This document shows, piece by piece, positions 25,316 through 34,233 of a stretch of 64,000 bases of DNA. The DNA comes from Pseudonocardia sp. TRM90224 (lineage in GTDB: Bacteria; Actinomycetota; Actinomycetes; Mycobacteriales; Pseudonocardiaceae), in NCBI RefSeq assembly GCF_021245725.1, contig NZ_JAJGSX010000011.1, positions 1-64,000 on the forward strand, in the 5' to 3' direction. The position numbers were made by a program, and so were the translations under genes. The first letter of the stretch is position 1, and each line of letters opens with the position of its first letter. The notes beneath the pieces were generated by a model. That model worked only from the letters and a program-made list of their open reading frames with translations. It made no database searches and was not told the origin of the DNA.

Positions 25316-26599
25316 GTGGACGAATCCGGCACCGCGATACGTCGTGTGCTCGTGCTCTCCGCGCCGGTCGGCGAGGGCCACGTCGCCGCCGCGCGGGCGC
25401 TCGCCGGGCGGATGCGCGCGCTGTGGCCCGACGCGCAGGTCGTCGAGGTCGAGACCACCGGTGTCGGTGGTGGCTGGCGCGACCCGCTGCTGCGCGTCTC
25501 CTACGCCGCGACGATGCGCTTCGCGCCCGGCCTCTACGGGTTCGCCTACGACACGCTCGCCGAGCACCCGCGGGTCGCGGCGGTGTTCAAGGAGCTGTCG
25601 GCGGGCAGCCTCGGCCGATCGCTGCAGCCGCTGCTCGATTACGCGCAGCCCGACCTCGTCGTCTCCACCTACCCGATGACGTCGGGCGGGCTGGCGTGGC
25701 TGCGCCGCCACGGGCACCTGCCCGGCCGCGCCGTCGCCGTCGTCACCGATGCCGCCGTGCACCCGTTCTGGCTGTGGCCCGAGCTGGACGAGACCTGGAC
25801 CTTGCTGCCGCAGTCGCAGCGCCAGGCCCTCGCCCTCGCCCCCGACGCGGACGTGCGGGTCGCGCCCGGTGCGGTCGATCGCCGCTTCCGGCCGGGCGAC
25901 CAGGCCGCGGCCCGCGCCGACCTCGGCCTGCGCGCCGACGCGTTCGTCGTGCTCGTGACCGGCGGCTCGCTCGGGTTCGGCGGGCTGGAGGAGCGGGTCG
26001 ACGCCGTGCTCGCCGGCGGTGCCGGGGTGCAGGTCGTCGTGCTGTGCGGGCGCAACGAGCGGCTGCGCGGGCGGCTGCTCGGGCGGGGTCTGCCGGCCGG
26101 GCGGCTCACCGTGCGGGGCTGGACAGAGCGGGTCGCCGAGGAGATCACGGCGGCCGACGTCGTCGTGACCACGGCGGGCGGGATGCTCGCGACGGAGGCG
26201 CTCGCCGTGGGGCGGCCGGTGCTGTTCGCGGCGCCCATCCCCGGGCACGGGAAGGCGGGCGCCGAGCTGACGGCGGCCGCGGGTCTCGCCGCGGTCTGCG
26301 ACACCGCGAGCGACGTGACGGCCACCGTGCGGCGGCTGGCGGAGCACCCGGAGGAGCTGGTGGCGCTCGCCGAGCGGGCGGCCGAGTTCGGCCGGGCCGA
26401 CCTCGACGCGGAGCTGGCCGAGCTGGCGATCAGAACCAGTGCTCAGGGCAGCGCCAAGAGCAGGGCTCAAGCAGGTGCGGGCGCCCCGATGCGCAGCCGG
26501 ATGCCGTGGCCGGCGAGCGCGCGGCGGAACCACCACAGCGACGTCCCGATGCCCAGCGCGACCACCGAGTACGAGCCGGCCGTCGACACCATCAGGTAG
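25316..26599 (+). CDS. MGDG-synthase-like glycosyltransferase
   Basis: A protein of about 427 residues of the same type as the N-terminal half of the divergent fusion. It has LVLSAPVGEGHVAAARALAGRM at the start, the mid-region STYPMTSGGLAWLRRHGHLPGRAVAVVTD, and TTAGGMLATEALAVGRPVLFAAPIPGHG. The GTG at 25316 is favoured because TAGCGT (25303-25308) lies 7 nt upstream, a leaderless arrangement; an ATG at 25292 is the alternative. The last 44 codons overlap the convergent gene at 26467 and look unlike the rest of the family, so the C-terminus may be a readthrough extension. The acceptor is probably a membrane lipid; given the neighbouring operon, a hopanoid is conceivable. Confidence 0.8.
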   Translation: MDESGTAIRRVLVLSAPVGEGHVAAARALAGRMRALWPDAQVVEVETTGVGGGWRDPLLRVSYAATMRFAPGLYGFAYDTLAEHPRVAAVFKELSAGSLGRSLQPLLDYAQPDLVVSTYPMTSGGLAWLRRHGHLPGRAVAVVTDAAVHPFWLWPELDETWTLLPQSQRQALALAPDADVRVAPGAVDRRFRPGDQAAARADLGLRADAFVVLVTGGSLGFGGLEERVDAVLAGGAGVQVVVLCGRNERLRGRLLGRGLPAGRLTVRGWTERVAEEITAADVVVTTAGGMLATEALAVGRPVLFAAPIPGHGKAGAELTAAAGLAAVCDTASDVTATVRRLAEHPEELVALAERAAEFGRADLDAELAELAIRTSAQGSAKSRAQAGAGAPMRSRMPWPASARRNHHSDVPMPSATTEYEPAVDTIR

Positions 26600-27120
26600 T
26601 CGCCGACGGTCTGGGTGGCCAGCACGACGATCGTGACGGCGCCGTTGATCGTGAACACCGCCGCCCACAGGAGCGACACCCGCCGGAAGAACGCCTCCAC
26701 ACCCGGGTGCCCGGTGAGGGCGGGCGGGAAGGCGCAGAAGTCGTCGGCGAGCTTGGCCAGCAGCGGGCGCTTGAGCCCGAGCGTGGCCAGCAGTGCGAGC
26801 GCGAACACGAAGTTCTGCACGGTCGGCTGCAGGAAGTACAGGAACGCGCTGCCCGTGAAGAGGCCCACGAGCGTCCGCGCGAGCAGCAGCAGGATGCTGA
26901 TCACCAGGATCGCGGGCACGTGCTCGCGCATCACCACCCGCCGCAGGATCGCCAGCGCCTGCCAGCCCAGCGCGGCGTAGAGCCCGGCGTCGAAGCCGAC
27001 GTACGTGAACACCACCCAGAACACCAGAAGGGGGGCCAATGTCGACTCGCACAGCGGACGAACCGCGTGCCGGAGCAACGATCCGATGGGCGGAAGGTGG
27101 ATCGTGCTCCGGTGGTCCAT
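26467..27120 (-). CDS. VC0807-like integral membrane protein
   Basis: A 217-residue protein with five or six hydrophobic segments. The overall pattern (LAPLLVFWVVFTYVG, ALAILRRVV, LQPTVQNFVFALALLATLGLKRPLLAKLADDF) resembles VC0807/intracellular-septation-A-like proteins. AGGAGAGG precedes the ATG, and TACACT (27166-27161) is a possible -10 box with two GTTATC direct repeats, 11 bp apart, upstream. It follows hpnH on the same strand after 120 bp and may belong with the membrane-lipid genes, but its function is unknown. Confidence 0.72.
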   Translation of the reverse strand: MDHRSTIHLPPIGSLLRHAVRPLCESTLAPLLVFWVVFTYVGFDAGLYAALGWQALAILRRVVMREHVPAILVISILLLLARTLVGLFTGSAFLYFLQPTVQNFVFALALLATLGLKRPLLAKLADDFCAFPPALTGHPGVEAFFRRVSLLWAAVFTINGAVTIVVLATQTVGDYLMVSTAGSYSVVALGIGTSLWWFRRALAGHGIRLRIGAPAPA

Positions 27121-27240
27121 GCGGTCGGGGTACCTCTCCTGGGGGAGTCAGGGTGGAGGAAGTGTACTGACCCCGATAACGCGGAGATAACGGCATGGGC
27201 ATCCGGTTTGTCCGGCGCTTCGTGCGGGGTTTCTGCCGGA

Positions 27241-28245
27241 TCAGGAGCCGACGGCTGCTCTGATCGTCTGGCGCAGCGACCCGACCGTCGCGAACACCGC
27301 CGACGGCTCGTAGCCGCAGTGCGCCATGCAGTTCGCGCACCGCTCGTCCTTGCCCCGCCCGAACGCGTCCCAGTCGGTCTCCTCGATCAGCTCCTTGTAC
27401 GTCGAGACGTACCCGTCGTCGAGCAGGTAGCAGGGCCGCTGCCAGCCCAGCAACGAGTACGACGGGATCGCCCACGCGGTGCAGGCGAGATCGAGCTTCC
27501 CCTCCAGGAAGTCGAGGAAGACCGGCGAATGGTTGAGCCGCCACCTCCGGCGGCGGCCGCCGCTGAACGCCTTGCGGAACAGCTCGCGGGTCTGCTCGAC
27601 GCCGAGCCAGTGCTCCTGGTCGGGCGCTCGCTCGTAGGCGTAGGCGGGCGAGATCTGCATGTTGTCGATGCCGAGCTCGTCGTTGAGGTAGTCGAGGACG
27701 TCGATCACGTCCTGCGGGGTGTCGGTGTCGAAGAACGTGGTGTTGGTGTTGACCCGGAAGCCCTGCGCCTTGGCCAGCCGGATCGCGTCGACGGCCTGGT
27801 CGAACACCCCTTCCTTGGCGACGGAGGCGTCGTGCCGGGCCCGCAGGCCGTCGATGTGCACCATCCAGGCGAAGTTGCGGTGCGGTGCGAAGCGGTGCAG
27901 GTGCTTGGGCAGCAGCACCGCGTTCGTGCACAGGAAGACGATCTTGCCGCGGTCCAGCAGCTGCCGCACGATCTCGTCGATCTCCTTGTGCATCAGCGGC
28001 TCGCCGCCGGCGATCGACACCATCGGCGCGCCGCTCTCCTCGATCGCGGCAACCGCCTGCTCCACCGGCATCCGCTGCTTGAGCAGGTGCGCGGGTTGCG
28101 CGATCTTGCCGCAGCCCGCGCACTTGAGGTTGCAGGCGAACAGCGGCTCCAGCTCGACGAGCAGCGGGAACTTCTCCACCTTGTTGAACTTCTGCTTGGC
28201 AAGGTAGGCCGCGAGTCGGATCGACTGGCGCAGCGGCATCGCCAT
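27241..28245 (-). CDS. hpnH: Adenosyl-hopene transferase HpnH
   Basis: A 334-residue radical SAM enzyme that attaches a 5'-deoxyadenosyl group to diploptene, giving adenosylhopane, the first step of C35 hopanoid side-chain synthesis. The cluster motif CNLKCAGC (Cys 38, 42, 45) and SIAGGEPLMH are clear. The N-terminus MAMPLRQSIRLAAYLAKQKF is typical of HpnH. Further cysteines lie near the C-terminus (ERCANCMAHCGYEPSAV). It starts 2 nt after the HpnG-IspH stop and is the last gene of the hopanoid operon. Confidence 0.95.
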   Translation of the reverse strand: MAMPLRQSIRLAAYLAKQKFNKVEKFPLLVELEPLFACNLKCAGCGKIAQPAHLLKQRMPVEQAVAAIEESGAPMVSIAGGEPLMHKEIDEIVRQLLDRGKIVFLCTNAVLLPKHLHRFAPHRNFAWMVHIDGLRARHDASVAKEGVFDQAVDAIRLAKAQGFRVNTNTTFFDTDTPQDVIDVLDYLNDELGIDNMQISPAYAYERAPDQEHWLGVEQTRELFRKAFSGGRRRRWRLNHSPVFLDFLEGKLDLACTAWAIPSYSLLGWQRPCYLLDDGYVSTYKELIEETDWDAFGRGKDERCANCMAHCGYEPSAVFATVGSLRQTIRAAVGS

Positions 28246-28247
28246 GG

Positions 28248-29897
28248 TCAGCTCACTTCCTTGGGAAGGGTGAAAACGACGTCCTCGGTGCCGGTGGTGA
28301 TCGTCTCGACGGTCACCGGCCCGAGTGCGGAGAGGAACGCCACCACGTCGTCGACGAGGTGACCGGGCGCGGACGCGCCGGCGCTGATCCCGATGCGGGA
28401 GGCGCCGACCAGCCAGCCCAGCTCGATCTCGCCGGCGTCCTCGACGAGGTGCGCGCGGGCCCCGCAGCGGATGGCGACCTCTGCCAGCCGCAGCGAGTTG
28501 GACGAGTTCGGCGAGCCGACGACCAGCACGAGCTCGCTCTCGCGCGCGACGGCCGTGACCGCGCGCTGCCGGTTGGTGGTGGCGTAGCAGATGTCGTCGC
28601 TGCGCGGCCCGGTGATCGCGGGAAACCGCTCGCGCAGCACGCCCGCGATCTCCTGCGCCTCGTCGACGGCGAGCGTCGTCTGCATCGCGTAGGCGACGCG
28701 GCTCGGGTCTCCCGGGCGCACCGCGGCCGCAGCGGCGGCGTCCTCGACGACAACCACCTCGCCGGGTGCCTCGCCGACGGTGCCCTGCACCTCCTCGTGG
28801 TCGGCGTGCCCGATGAGCAGCACGGTCGCCCCGCGGGCGGTGTGCCGGCGGACCTCGGAGTGCACCTTCGCGACCAGCGGGCACGTCGCGTCGACCACCG
28901 CGAGGTCGCGGTCGCGGGCCTGCTCCCGGACCGCGGGCGCGACCCCGTGCGCGGCGAGCACGACCCGGGAACCCGGCGGCACCTCGTCGAGCTCCTGGAC
29001 GAAGACCGCGCCACGGCGCTCCAGCTCCCGCACCACGTGGGTGTTGTGCACGATCTGGCGGCGCACGTAGACGGGCGCGCCGAAGCGCTCCAGCGCGCGG
29101 TCGACGGTGTTGATGGCCCGCTCGACGCCCGCGCAGAACGCGCGGGGCTCGGCGAGGCGGACGTGCCGCGGACCGGACGCGGCGAGCCAGGTGCGCAACG
29201 CGGGCGCTGCTCGGCGCAGGCTGCGCAGCGCGCGGGCGCCCCGCACGGCGGTCCCCGGCCGCAACAACGGCGCGGACGGGGTGTCCACCACGGCCCTGAC
29301 CACGGCGAACGGCCCGCCGGCCGCGGCGGGCGCGAGCCACGCCGACTCCATGTCCACCGCGATCGCACCGGTCGCGGCGAGCGCCGCGCGCCAGGCTCCG
29401 TCGACCGTGATCGGCATGCAGACCAGCGGCCCGACGTGCACCGTCAGCCCCAGCCGCCGCAGTGCGGCCGCCAGCGCATCCGCGGTCGGCACGGGCACCG
29501 GCGGCTGCCCGACCGCGCGCACCTCCGAGGCGACGACCAGATCCCCCGGCTCGATCCCCGGCACCAACGCGCCACCGACGCCGGCGACGAGCACGGCCCG
29601 CGGCCCGCCGGCGCCGAGCCGGGCGGCGGCTGCGGCCGACCACGCGGGCCCGAACCCCGTCCGCACAACGTCGACCTCGCCGCCCGCCCCGTCCCTGGCC
29701 TCGCGCCCCGCCCCGCCCCCCGGCGCCGGCCGGGTGAGGGCAGGAAAGCCACTTTCCTGCCCTGTGAGGGCCGGAAAGTGGCTTTCCTGCCCTCCCGGGA
29801 CCACGGCGCGGCTTCCCCGGGACACGCCGCGGAGGGCGGCGCGCTCCACCCCGAGCGGGGTGCACAGCACCGGCCGGTTCACCCTGCGCCGGTTCAT
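28248..29897 (-). CDS. HpnG-IspH fusion: hopanoid nucleoside phosphorylase and HMBPP reductase
   Basis: One 549-residue frame holds two enzymes. Residues 1-about 240 match HpnG, a phosphorylase of the MTA/SAH nucleosidase fold that removes adenine from adenosylhopane (VLCTPLGVERAAL, VLVAGVGGALVPGIEPGD, AIAVDMESAWLA). Residues about 243-549 are IspH, the Fe-S enzyme of the MEP pathway that makes IPP/DMAPP; its three cluster cysteines are Cys255 (AFCAGVERA), Cys339 (VDATCPLVAKVH) and Cys437 (DDICYATTNRQ). The ATG overlaps the shc stop (ATGA). Residues 35-54 are encoded by a family II hairpin repeat, inside an insertion of roughly 45 residues that separate HpnG proteins should lack. The fusion links precursor supply to hopanoid tailoring. 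Confidence 0.88.
   Translation of the reverse strand: MNRRRVNRPVLCTPLGVERAALRGVSRGSRAVVPGGQESHFPALTGQESGFPALTRPAPGGGAGREARDGAGGEVDVVRTGFGPAWSAAAAARLGAGGPRAVLVAGVGGALVPGIEPGDLVVASEVRAVGQPPVPVPTADALAAALRRLGLTVHVGPLVCMPITVDGAWRAALAATGAIAVDMESAWLAPAAAGGPFAVVRAVVDTPSAPLLRPGTAVRGARALRSLRRAAPALRTWLAASGPRHVRLAEPRAFCAGVERAINTVDRALERFGAPVYVRRQIVHNTHVVRELERRGAVFVQELDEVPPGSRVVLAAHGVAPAVREQARDRDLAVVDATCPLVAKVHSEVRRHTARGATVLLIGHADHEEVQGTVGEAPGEVVVVEDAAAAAAVRPGDPSRVAYAMQTTLAVDEAQEIAGVLRERFPAITGPRSDDICYATTNRQRAVTAVARESELVLVVGSPNSSNSLRLAEVAIRCGARAHLVEDAGEIELGWLVGASRIGISAGASAPGHLVDDVVAFLSALGPVTVETITTGTEDVVFTLPKEVS
29736..29794. repeat. Family II hairpin repeat, copy B, inside the HpnG coding region
   Basis: 28+3+28 nt, with arms 29736-29763 and 29767-29794. 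Each arm is itself a 10-bp hairpin (GGCAGGAAAG/CTTTCCTGCC). It is read in frame as GGQESHFPALTGQESGFPAL in the HpnG-IspH fusion. The other two family II copies are intergenic. Confidence 0.93.
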
Positions 29898-31807
29898 GCT
29901 GCGCCAGTTCCTTCTGGGTGCCCGTGGACGTATCGGCCGAGCGCGGAGATCGGGAAGACCATCCGGTACAGGTGGTAGTTGATGTAGAACGCGCCGGGGA
30001 AGCCGGTGCCGGTGTAGAGCGGCTCGTCCCAGGAGCCGTCCTCCTGCTGGGTTCGCCCCAGCCACGCCACCCCGCGCTCCACCGCGTCCGACCGCTCCCC
30101 GGCGGCGAGCAGCGCCAGCAGCGCCCACGCCGTCTGCGACGCGGTCGACGCGCCCCGGCCGATCCAGGCCGGGTCGGCGTAGGAGCGCAGGTCCTCGCCC
30201 CAGCCGCCGTCCGGGTTCTGGTGGCGCTCCAGCCAGTCGACGGCGGCGCGGATCGCCGGCGCCGCCGCCGGGACACCCGCCGCAACCAGCGCGGGCACCA
30301 CCCCGCCCGTGCCGTAGACGTGGTTGGCGCCCCACCGGCCGAACCACGACCCGTCCCGCTCCTGCGCCGCCAGCAGCCACCGGACACCGCGCCGGCAGGC
30401 CTGCGAGTCGGCCCGGCCCTCGGCGGCGAGCATCTCGACCATGTGCGCGGTGACGTCGGCCGACGGCGGGTCGATCACGGCGCCGAAGTCGCAGAACGGC
30501 AGCTTGGTGATCAGCTCCCGGGTGTTGTCGGCGTCGAAGGCGCCCCAGCCGCCGTCGAGCGACTGCATCCCGGTGCTCCACGCGATCCCGCGCTCGACGG
30601 CGGCCCGCATCCGGTCCGGATCCGGGTGCTCGACGCGGCGCAGTGCGAGCACCACCTCCGCGGTGTCGTCGGTGTCGGGGTAGCCGTCGTTCTCGAACTC
30701 GAACGCCCACCCGCCCGGCGCGAGGTCGGGCCGCCGCACCGCCCAGTCGCCCGTCGTCGTGATCTCCTCGTCGAGCATCCACCCGGCGGCCCGGACCACG
30801 TCGGGGTCGTCCGCCGCCACCCCGGCGTCGAGCAGTGCGGTGACGGCCAGGCAGGTGTCCCACACCGGCGACTGGCAGGCCTCCAGCCTGCGCACCCGCC
30901 CGTCGGGGGTGTCCTCGTGGACGAGGAACCCGTCGAGGCCGCGGATGCCGGCGCGCATCGCGGGGTGGTCGAGCGGATAGCCGAGCAGGTGCAGCGCCAT
31001 CAGCGAGTACACCCACGGCGGCTGGATGCCGCCCCACGACCCGTCGGCCTCCTGTCGCGCGATGATCCACTCCGCGGCCCGGCGCATCGCGAGGCGGCGC
31101 AGCGGCCGGATCGGCGTGCGCGAGTAGCGGTGCAGCACGGCGTCGAGCCGCTGGAACGCGCCCGCCCAGCTCAGCAGCGGCGCCTTCGGCCGGGCGGGCG
31201 GGTTGCCGCGCAGCTCGTCCACCCCGAACGGCAGCGGTCTGGCCGGGCGCAGCGTCGCCACGACGGTGAGCGGCACGACGGTCTGGCGGGCCCAGCACGC
31301 CCAGTCGTAGATGTTCAGCGGGAACCAGTGCGGCAGGAAGATCAACTCCGGTGGCATGTCCGGCAGGTCGTCCCACGACCACAGCCCGAACAGCGCCAGC
31401 CAGATCCGGGTGAACACCCTGGTCCGCTCGATGCCGCCCCAGGCGAGGACGTACCGGGTGGCGCGGCGCATGTGCTCGGCGCCGGGGTCGTCGCCGGCCA
31501 GTCGCAGCGCCACCCACGCCTCCACGGTGGTGGAGAGGTCGGCCGGCCCGCCGTGGAAGTTCGCCCACGTGCCGTCCTCGCGCTGCTGCGAGCGGATCCA
31601 GCGGGCGGCCTCCTGCGTCTCCTGCTCGGTGCGGATGCCGAGGAACTCCCGCAGCAGCAGGTCCTCGGCGTCCATCGTCACGTTCGTCTCCAGCTCGCCC
31701 TTCCACCAGCCCTGCTCGTGCTGCTGGGCGCGCAGGTGCGCGACGGCGGCCTCCAGCACCTCGGGCGTCGACCGGCGGGTGCCGGTTTCCGGAGCGGTGA
31801 GGGTCAT
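29894..31807 (-). CDS. shc: Squalene-hopene cyclase
   Basis: A 637-residue enzyme of normal family length that cyclises squalene to hopene/hopanol at the membrane. The catalytic acid motif DTDDT lies at residues 378-382, matching the DxDD of known cyclases. Many QW repeats are visible (for example QEADGSWGG, QSLDGGWGAFD, QERDGSWFGRWG, QNPDGGWGED, QQEDGSWDEP). It starts directly after the polyprenyl synthase stop (TGAATG) and overlaps the next gene by 4 nt. Confidence 0.97.
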   Translation of the reverse strand: MTLTAPETGTRRSTPEVLEAAVAHLRAQQHEQGWWKGELETNVTMDAEDLLLREFLGIRTEQETQEAARWIRSQQREDGTWANFHGGPADLSTTVEAWVALRLAGDDPGAEHMRRATRYVLAWGGIERTRVFTRIWLALFGLWSWDDLPDMPPELIFLPHWFPLNIYDWACWARQTVVPLTVVATLRPARPLPFGVDELRGNPPARPKAPLLSWAGAFQRLDAVLHRYSRTPIRPLRRLAMRRAAEWIIARQEADGSWGGIQPPWVYSLMALHLLGYPLDHPAMRAGIRGLDGFLVHEDTPDGRVRRLEACQSPVWDTCLAVTALLDAGVAADDPDVVRAAGWMLDEEITTTGDWAVRRPDLAPGGWAFEFENDGYPDTDDTAEVVLALRRVEHPDPDRMRAAVERGIAWSTGMQSLDGGWGAFDADNTRELITKLPFCDFGAVIDPPSADVTAHMVEMLAAEGRADSQACRRGVRWLLAAQERDGSWFGRWGANHVYGTGGVVPALVAAGVPAAAPAIRAAVDWLERHQNPDGGWGEDLRSYADPAWIGRGASTASQTAWALLALLAAGERSDAVERGVAWLGRTQQEDGSWDEPLYTGTGFPGAFYINYHLYRMVFPISALGRYVHGHPEGTGAA

Positions 31808-32857
31808 TCAGAACTCCCGTTCGGTGAGGTACCGGCCGAGCGCCACGAGCTCGGTGCGGACGTTCGCCGGCACCTCGACGCCGGCCAGTGCCTTCTCGGC
31901 CAGCGCCATGCGGCGTCGCGCCTCGGCGGCCGCCCAGTCGCGCCCGCCGCCCTGCTCGACGAGCGCTGCGGCGCGCCGCAGCTCGGCCTCCCCGTCCGGC
32001 CCGGGACTCGCGAGCCACGCGGCCAGCTCCCGGCCCGTCGACCCACCGTGGTGCAGCGCGTACGTGACGGGCAGCGACTTCTTGCGCGACCGGAGGTCGG
32101 AGAGCACCGGCTTGCCGGTGACGGACGGATCGCCCCAGATCCCGAGCAGGTCGTCGACCAGCTGGAACGCCGCACCGACCTCGGCGCCGAACGCCCGCAG
32201 CGCCGCGGTCAGCTCCCGGCCGCCGCCGGCGAGCACGGCGCCGATCTCGGCACTCGCGGCCAGCAGCGCGCCCGTCTTGCCCGCCGCCATCACCAGGCAC
32301 TCCTCGACCCCGACGTCGGCGCGCTGCTCGAAGGCGATGTCCAGGGCCTGGCCCCGGATCAGGTCGCGGGTCGTCACGGTGATCAGCCGGGCGGCCTCCG
32401 CGGCTTCGGGGGAGGGCACGTCGAGCAGCACCTCGACGGCCAGCGCGAGCAGTGCGTCGCCGGAGAGGATCGCGGCCGGCGCACCCCAGTGCGCCCACAC
32501 GGTGCGCCGGTGGCGGCGTTCGGTGTCGCCGTCCATCAGGTCGTCGTGCAGGAGGGAGAAGTTGTGCACCAGCTCGACGGCGACCGCGCCGGGCAGGCCG
32601 ACGGTGGCCGGCGCGCCCGCGGCGCTCGCCGAGAGCAGCGCCAGCGCGGGCCGCACCGCCTTGCCCCCACCCTTCTCACCGCCTGCGCCCGGCGACCCGT
32701 CCAGCTCGGTCCAGCCGAGGTGGTAGCGGGCCTGGATGCGGGTGTCGCCGTCGAGGCGGGCGACGGCAGCCTGCAGCGCTGGGGTGACGAGCTCGCGGGT
32801 GCGGCGCAATATGCCCGGCGCCGTGTCCGGTGGTGCCGGCCGGGTGAGCGTGGTCAT
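31808..32857 (-). CDS. Polyprenyl diphosphate synthase
   Basis: A 349-residue trans-isoprenyl diphosphate synthase. The first Asp-rich motif DDLMD is at residues 105-109 and the second, DDLLGIWGD, at 235-243. It likely makes farnesyl diphosphate for squalene synthesis by HpnC/D/E, as in other actinobacterial hopanoid operons; chain length is not proven by sequence. ATGA overlap with hpnE. Confidence 0.92.
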   Translation of the reverse strand: MTTLTRPAPPDTAPGILRRTRELVTPALQAAVARLDGDTRIQARYHLGWTELDGSPGAGGEKGGGKAVRPALALLSASAAGAPATVGLPGAVAVELVHNFSLLHDDLMDGDTERRHRRTVWAHWGAPAAILSGDALLALAVEVLLDVPSPEAAEAARLITVTTRDLIRGQALDIAFEQRADVGVEECLVMAAGKTGALLAASAEIGAVLAGGGRELTAALRAFGAEVGAAFQLVDDLLGIWGDPSVTGKPVLSDLRSRKKSLPVTYALHHGGSTGRELAAWLASPGPDGEAELRRAAALVEQGGGRDWAAAEARRRMALAEKALAGVEVPANVRTELVALGRYLTEREF

Positions 32858-34233
32858 GCTGCTGCCTCCTCCGCGATCGGTTCACGATCGGAGAGCACGG
32901 CGTCGGCGGCGGCGTTCCCGCTGCGTACAGCGCCCTCCATGGTTGCCGGCCACCCGGTTGCGGTCCACGCGCCCGCGACGGCGAGACCGGGCAGCCGGGT
33001 GCGGGACGGTGGTCGCAGCGCCGCCGAGCCGGGTGCGGCGCGGAACGTGGCGTGCGGTTCGCGGGTGACGAACGTGTCGAGCACGCGGGCGTCGCGGGCC
33101 GCAGGCAGCAGCGCGGCGAGCGCGGGGACGATCCGTTCGCGCAGCTCCGCGGCCTGCATGCCGATCACGTCGTCGGCCGCGGAGAGCGACACCGCAAGGT
33201 ACTGCGCGGGCGCGGGGAACACCCGATGCAGACCGGACGCCGCTGTGCGGTCGAAGACCCACTGCACCGGCGTGCCCACCCCGGCCGCGAACGGCGTGTC
33301 GAGCACCGGCCGGTCGTAGACGACGTGCACGTTCACGATCGGCGCGCTGCCCAGCCGCCGCGCCCAGCCGGTCGGGAGGTCGAGCGCGTCCTGCGGGAGC
33401 AGCCGGTCGGCAGCGGCCGGTGGCACGGCGCTGACCAGCCGGTCCAGCACGATCGTCGCCTCCATGCCCCGCTGGTCCGTGGCGAGCCGCCACCCGGTTG
33501 CGGTCGTGTCGATCCCGGTCGCCTTCGTGTTCGTGCGGACGTCCACCCCCGCGTTCCGCAGCGCCAGCAGCGCGGCGTCGCCGTGCACGTCGCCGAGCGG
33601 GACGCGGGCCCAGCCGATGTCGCCCGCCCGGGTGTCGGTGAGCAGCCCGAGCTGGAACACCGTCGCCGCCAGCGCGAGGGATGCGTCCTGCGCGCGGGCG
33701 TTGAGCGTGGCGATGCCGACGAGGTCCCACAGCGCGTCGACGGCCGGCCGCGACTGGCGGTGCGCGGCGAGCCAGACGCCGAAGCTGCTGCCGTCGGCCG
33801 TGGCTGGGTCGACGCCGCGCAGCGCGAGCGCCGCCAGCGGGAGCCGCAGGCGGGCGGCCAGCGGGAGCGCCCGGTAGCGCAGCAGGGCCGCGGCCAGGTG
33901 CAACGGTGCCGGGAGGTCGGATCGGCGCAGCCGGGCAGGGCGGGCGCCGGGGGAGTGCACGGGGATGTCGAGCCGGTCCTGCAGTCGCACCCGGTCGCCG
34001 GCGCCGATGCGCTCGAGGAACGCGATGTACTCGGTGCAGCAGCGCAGGAACACGTGCTGGCCGGTGTCGACGTCCAGCTCGCCGCCGTCGTAGGCGCGTC
34101 GGAACGACGACGCCAGCCCGCCCAGCCGCGGCCGTCCCTCCACCAGCGTGACGGCATGCCCGGCATCGGCGCAGCGCAACGCGGCCGCGATCCCGGCGAG
34201 CCCGCCGCCGACCACCCCGACCCGCAGGCTCAT
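32854..34233 (-). CDS. hpnE: Hydroxysqualene dehydroxylase HpnE
   Basis: A 459-residue FAD-dependent amine-oxidase-fold enzyme. The dinucleotide-binding motif VGVVGGGLAGIAAALRCADAG opens the protein, and VEGRPRLGGLASSF and DTGQHVFLRCC follow. The end carries GLAVAGAWTATGWPATMEGAVRSGNAAAD, the usual C-terminal FAD contact of this group. HpnE reduces hydroxysqualene to squalene, the last step of the HpnC/D/E route. The start overlaps the hpnD stop. Confidence 0.93.
   Translation of the reverse strand: MSLRVGVVGGGLAGIAAALRCADAGHAVTLVEGRPRLGGLASSFRRAYDGGELDVDTGQHVFLRCCTEYIAFLERIGAGDRVRLQDRLDIPVHSPGARPARLRRSDLPAPLHLAAALLRYRALPLAARLRLPLAALALRGVDPATADGSSFGVWLAAHRQSRPAVDALWDLVGIATLNARAQDASLALAATVFQLGLLTDTRAGDIGWARVPLGDVHGDAALLALRNAGVDVRTNTKATGIDTTATGWRLATDQRGMEATIVLDRLVSAVPPAAADRLLPQDALDLPTGWARRLGSAPIVNVHVVYDRPVLDTPFAAGVGTPVQWVFDRTAASGLHRVFPAPAQYLAVSLSAADDVIGMQAAELRERIVPALAALLPAARDARVLDTFVTREPHATFRAAPGSAALRPPSRTRLPGLAVAGAWTATGWPATMEGAVRSGNAAADAVLSDREPIAEEAAA

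Noticed and set aside
26467..26599. Frameshift in the glycosyltransferase end caused by the overlap with the VC0807-like gene
   Set aside because: Both frames are open and a single-base error could explain the odd tail, but no alternative frame restores a recognisable C-terminus. The overlap is recorded without calling a pseudogene.
28248..32498. A 1416-codon open frame on the minus strand running through shc and the polyprenyl synthase gene
   Set aside because: Only the last 549 codons (from the ATG at 29897) read as HpnG-IspH. The upstream part is an Arg/Ala-rich out-of-frame reading of shc, which has its own intact frame and motifs.
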